Below the pieces are notes generated by a model. That model was not told the DNA's origin. It saw only the letters and a list, made by a program, of their open reading frames with translations, and made no database searches. Of a stretch of DNA of 64,000 nt, positions 62,176-64,000 are shown piece after piece. How positions within the stretch are numbered: the first letter of the stretch is position 1; every line of letters starts with the position of its first letter. A program made the position numbers and the translations under genes. Source of the DNA: Bartonella phoceensis (lineage in GTDB: Bacteria > Pseudomonadota > Alphaproteobacteria > Rhizobiales > Rhizobiaceae); assembly GCF_902825145.1 (NCBI RefSeq), contig NZ_CADEAD010000004.1, forward strand, positions 1 through 64,000, given 5' to 3'.

Positions 62176-63945
62176 ATGACGATTAATCTGCATCGGCCAG
62201 ATATCGCGGAATTAAAACCACGCATTACCGTTTTTGGTGTTGGCGGTGGTGGTGGAAATGCCGTGAACAATATGATTAATGCTGGTCTTCAGGGAGTTGA
62301 TTTTGTTGTTGCAAATACGGATGCACAGGCTTTGGCTATGTCAAAGGCTGAACGTGTTATCCAGCTTGGTGCAGCAGTTACGGAAGGTCTAGGTGCCGGT
62401 GCTTTACCAGAAGTTGGGCAAGCGGCTGCAGAGGAATGTATTGATGAAATTATGGATCATCTAGCAGATTCTCATATGGTTTTTATTACTGCTGGTATGG
62501 GTGGAGGTACTGGAACTGGGGCAGCACCTGTTGTTGCTCGCGCTGCGCGTGAAAAAGGTATTTTGACGGTTGGTGTGGTAACAAAGCCATTTCAGTTTGA
62601 AGGTGCACGCCGTATGAAAACAGCAGAGACTGGTATTGACGAATTACAAAAGTCTGTTGATACATTAATTGTTATTCCTAATCAGAATCTTTTCCGTATT
62701 GCAGATGAAAAGACAACATTTGCTGACGCTTTTGCTATGGCTGATCAAGTGCTTTATTCTGGTGTTGCTTCTATTACGGACCTCATGATTAAAGAAGGGC
62801 TTATTAACCTTGATTTTGCTGATGTTCGTTCTGTTATGCATGAAATGGGCCGGGCGATGATGGGAACTGGTGAGGCGTCTGGTGAAGGTCGTGCTTTGAA
62901 TGCTGCTGAAGCTGCTATTGCGAATCCCCTGTTGGATGATACCTCTATGCGTGGTGCTCGTGGCTTACTTATTTCTATTACAGGTGGTCGTGACATGACT
63001 CTCTTTGAGGTCGATGAGGCTGCTAATCGTATTCGCGAAGAAGTAGATGCGGATGCGAATGTTATCTTTGGTGCTATTGATGATGAGTCATTAGAAGGTG
63101 TTATTCGTGTATCCGTTGTTGCAACGGGTATTGATCGTGAGGTGAGTGAAGTGATCCAACCTTCTCATTCTCAAATTCAAAGACCAGCAGCTCCAATTCG
63201 CAAAAACGATCCTGGAATGACGTCCAATTCTTTTCATGTTCAGTCACAACCATTGCGTTCTGAATCAATGGTAGAAGTGATAGAAGCACTTGAAATAGAA
63301 AAGGGAAAATCGACGGGCGAGCAGTTCCGTCCTAAAAGTCAAATTTTTGCACAGCCTGCAGATACCGTTGCTGCACGAAGTGCGAATACTGCTCCTTATG
63401 GGGCAAGTACTGTGCATGGGCAGGTGTCAAGTGCGTCGCGTATGCAAGTTAGTCGTGGTGCTCAGTCATCTATGGTTGCACCAGTGAGCATGGAGGCAAC
63501 AGCCCATGTTCTTGATGAGATGCCAGGAATTGTAGAGCAAAAAGAGAAGCAAGTACAACAAAGGCAAGTACAACATGTGCAAGCGCGTTCACCTATGCGT
63601 ATGCCTGAATTAAAGGATTTCCCTCCTGTTGCGCACGGTCAACGTGAGAGAGCATATGCTGCCGAGCAGGGACCTCGCAATCTTTGGCAGCGTTTGAAAC
63701 AAAGCTTGACATATCGTGAGGAAGTTGGGCCAGAAGCTAGGTTAGAACCTGCTGTGAGATCTTCTCAACAACAAGATGCGCATGCTCTTCATAAAAGTTC
63801 TCAAGCGCTTCCTCAAGATGCTTCTGTTTATGTTCCACGACGTTCTAGTGAGTTACACCCCCATGTACCACAAGATCAGCGTGCTTTTATCAGTGAGGAA
63901 GATCAATTGGAAATACCAGCGTTTTTGCGTCGTCAAGCAAATTAA
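62176..63945 (+). CDS. ftsZ: Cell division protein FtsZ
   Basis: 589 residues from [17 protein letters not shown] with AGGAAA just upstream. Tubulin-like GTPase that forms the Z ring. GTP-binding [11 protein letters not shown] at about 23-33, GGGTGTG at 109-115 and the T7 loop [11 protein letters not shown] about 210. After about residue 320 comes a long glutamine/alanine-rich linker (roughly 250 residues), much longer than in E. coli and typical of Rhizobiales. The C-terminal conserved peptide [11 protein letters not shown] binds FtsA and others. Last gene of the cluster in the window; no terminator is visible in the remaining 55 bases. Confidence 0.97.
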   Translation: MTINLHRPDIAELKPRITVFGVGGGGGNAVNNMINAGLQGVDFVVANTDAQALAMSKAERVIQLGAAVTEGLGAGALPEVGQAAAEECIDEIMDHLADSHMVFITAGMGGGTGTGAAPVVARAAREKGILTVGVVTKPFQFEGARRMKTAETGIDELQKSVDTLIVIPNQNLFRIADEKTTFADAFAMADQVLYSGVASITDLMIKEGLINLDFADVRSVMHEMGRAMMGTGEASGEGRALNAAEAAIANPLLDDTSMRGARGLLISITGGRDMTLFEVDEAANRIREEVDADANVIFGAIDDESLEGVIRVSVVATGIDREVSEVIQPSHSQIQRPAAPIRKNDPGMTSNSFHVQSQPLRSESMVEVIEALEIEKGKSTGEQFRPKSQIFAQPADTVAARSANTAPYGASTVHGQVSSASRMQVSRGAQSSMVAPVSMEATAHVLDEMPGIVEQKEKQVQQRQVQHVQARSPMRMPELKDFPPVAHGQRERAYAAEQGPRNLWQRLKQSLTYREEVGPEARLEPAVRSSQQQDAHALHKSSQALPQDASVYVPRRSSELHPHVPQDQRAFISEEDQLEIPAFLRRQAN

Positions 63946-64000
63946 TGCGTAAAGGTAGTGAAGAAGGAATTTTTTTATCTGTTTTGTAATATTTAAAAGC

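Overview
The window looks like the chromosome of a Bartonella species (Hyphomicrobiales, Alphaproteobacteria). The DNA is AT-rich, the proteins read like Brucella/Rhizobium relatives, and the gene orders are typical of that group: trxB followed by an LsrB/VtlR-type LysR gene, dnaG-rpoD, rnpB upstream of the division cluster, and a long-tailed FtsZ ending in [11 protein letters not shown]. Long non-coding stretches and many broken genes indicate reductive evolution. The genus call is an inference from sequence character, not a database match.

Layout. 1-1.3 kb: end of trxB, the LysR regulator, and a probable AbcR-like small RNA. 1.9-14.6 kb: housekeeping genes mostly on the minus strand (aspartate aminotransferase, cold-shock protein, carB, a DUF1460 lipoprotein, carA, ubiC), with a broken MFS transporter between carB and carA. 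15.3-19.2 kb: membrane proteins (GlsB/YeaQ type, Na/Pi cotransporter type, MscS type). 19.3-23.6 kb: dnaG and rpoD on the plus strand. 24.3-25.8 kb: a decayed UPF0260 gene, a SIMPL-domain periplasmic protein and a CAU-anticodon tRNA. 26.9-30.6 kb: an accessory patch of phage character with two HTH repressors, pieces of a hexapeptide beta-helix phage protein, a membrane-anchored coiled-coil protein and a YegP-like protein. 31-36.5 kb: DUF475 membrane protein, pncA, an unknown, an ABC-F ATPase (ettA) and an ArsR-methyltransferase fusion with a damaged SAM site.

36.5-41.6 kb is a decayed mobile defence island. On the minus strand, in apparent operon order, it holds a small DUF6471-like DNA-binding protein, an EcoRI-type adenine methyltransferase with two in-frame stops, three small unrecognised ORFs, and a DUF262/HNH (GmrSD-like) nuclease broken by frameshifts. 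On the plus strand next to it are a broken IS1595-type transposase and a broken passenger gene. The intact ancestor would be a restriction/defence cassette with an unusual gene content.

41.6-45.2 kb: a gene-poor stretch with a likely alpha-r14-type anti-Shine-Dalgarno small RNA carrying a 12-C tract, a small membrane protein, a lytic transglycosylase and rnpB. 45.4-64 kb: the intact division and cell-wall cluster rsmH-ftsL-ftsI-murE-murF-mraY-murD-ftsW-murG-murC-murB-ddlB-ftsQ-ftsA-ftsZ, all plus strand, mostly overlapping, with no mraZ in front. Together these genes make meso-diaminopimelate peptidoglycan precursor, flip and polymerise it at the septum, and build the Z ring.
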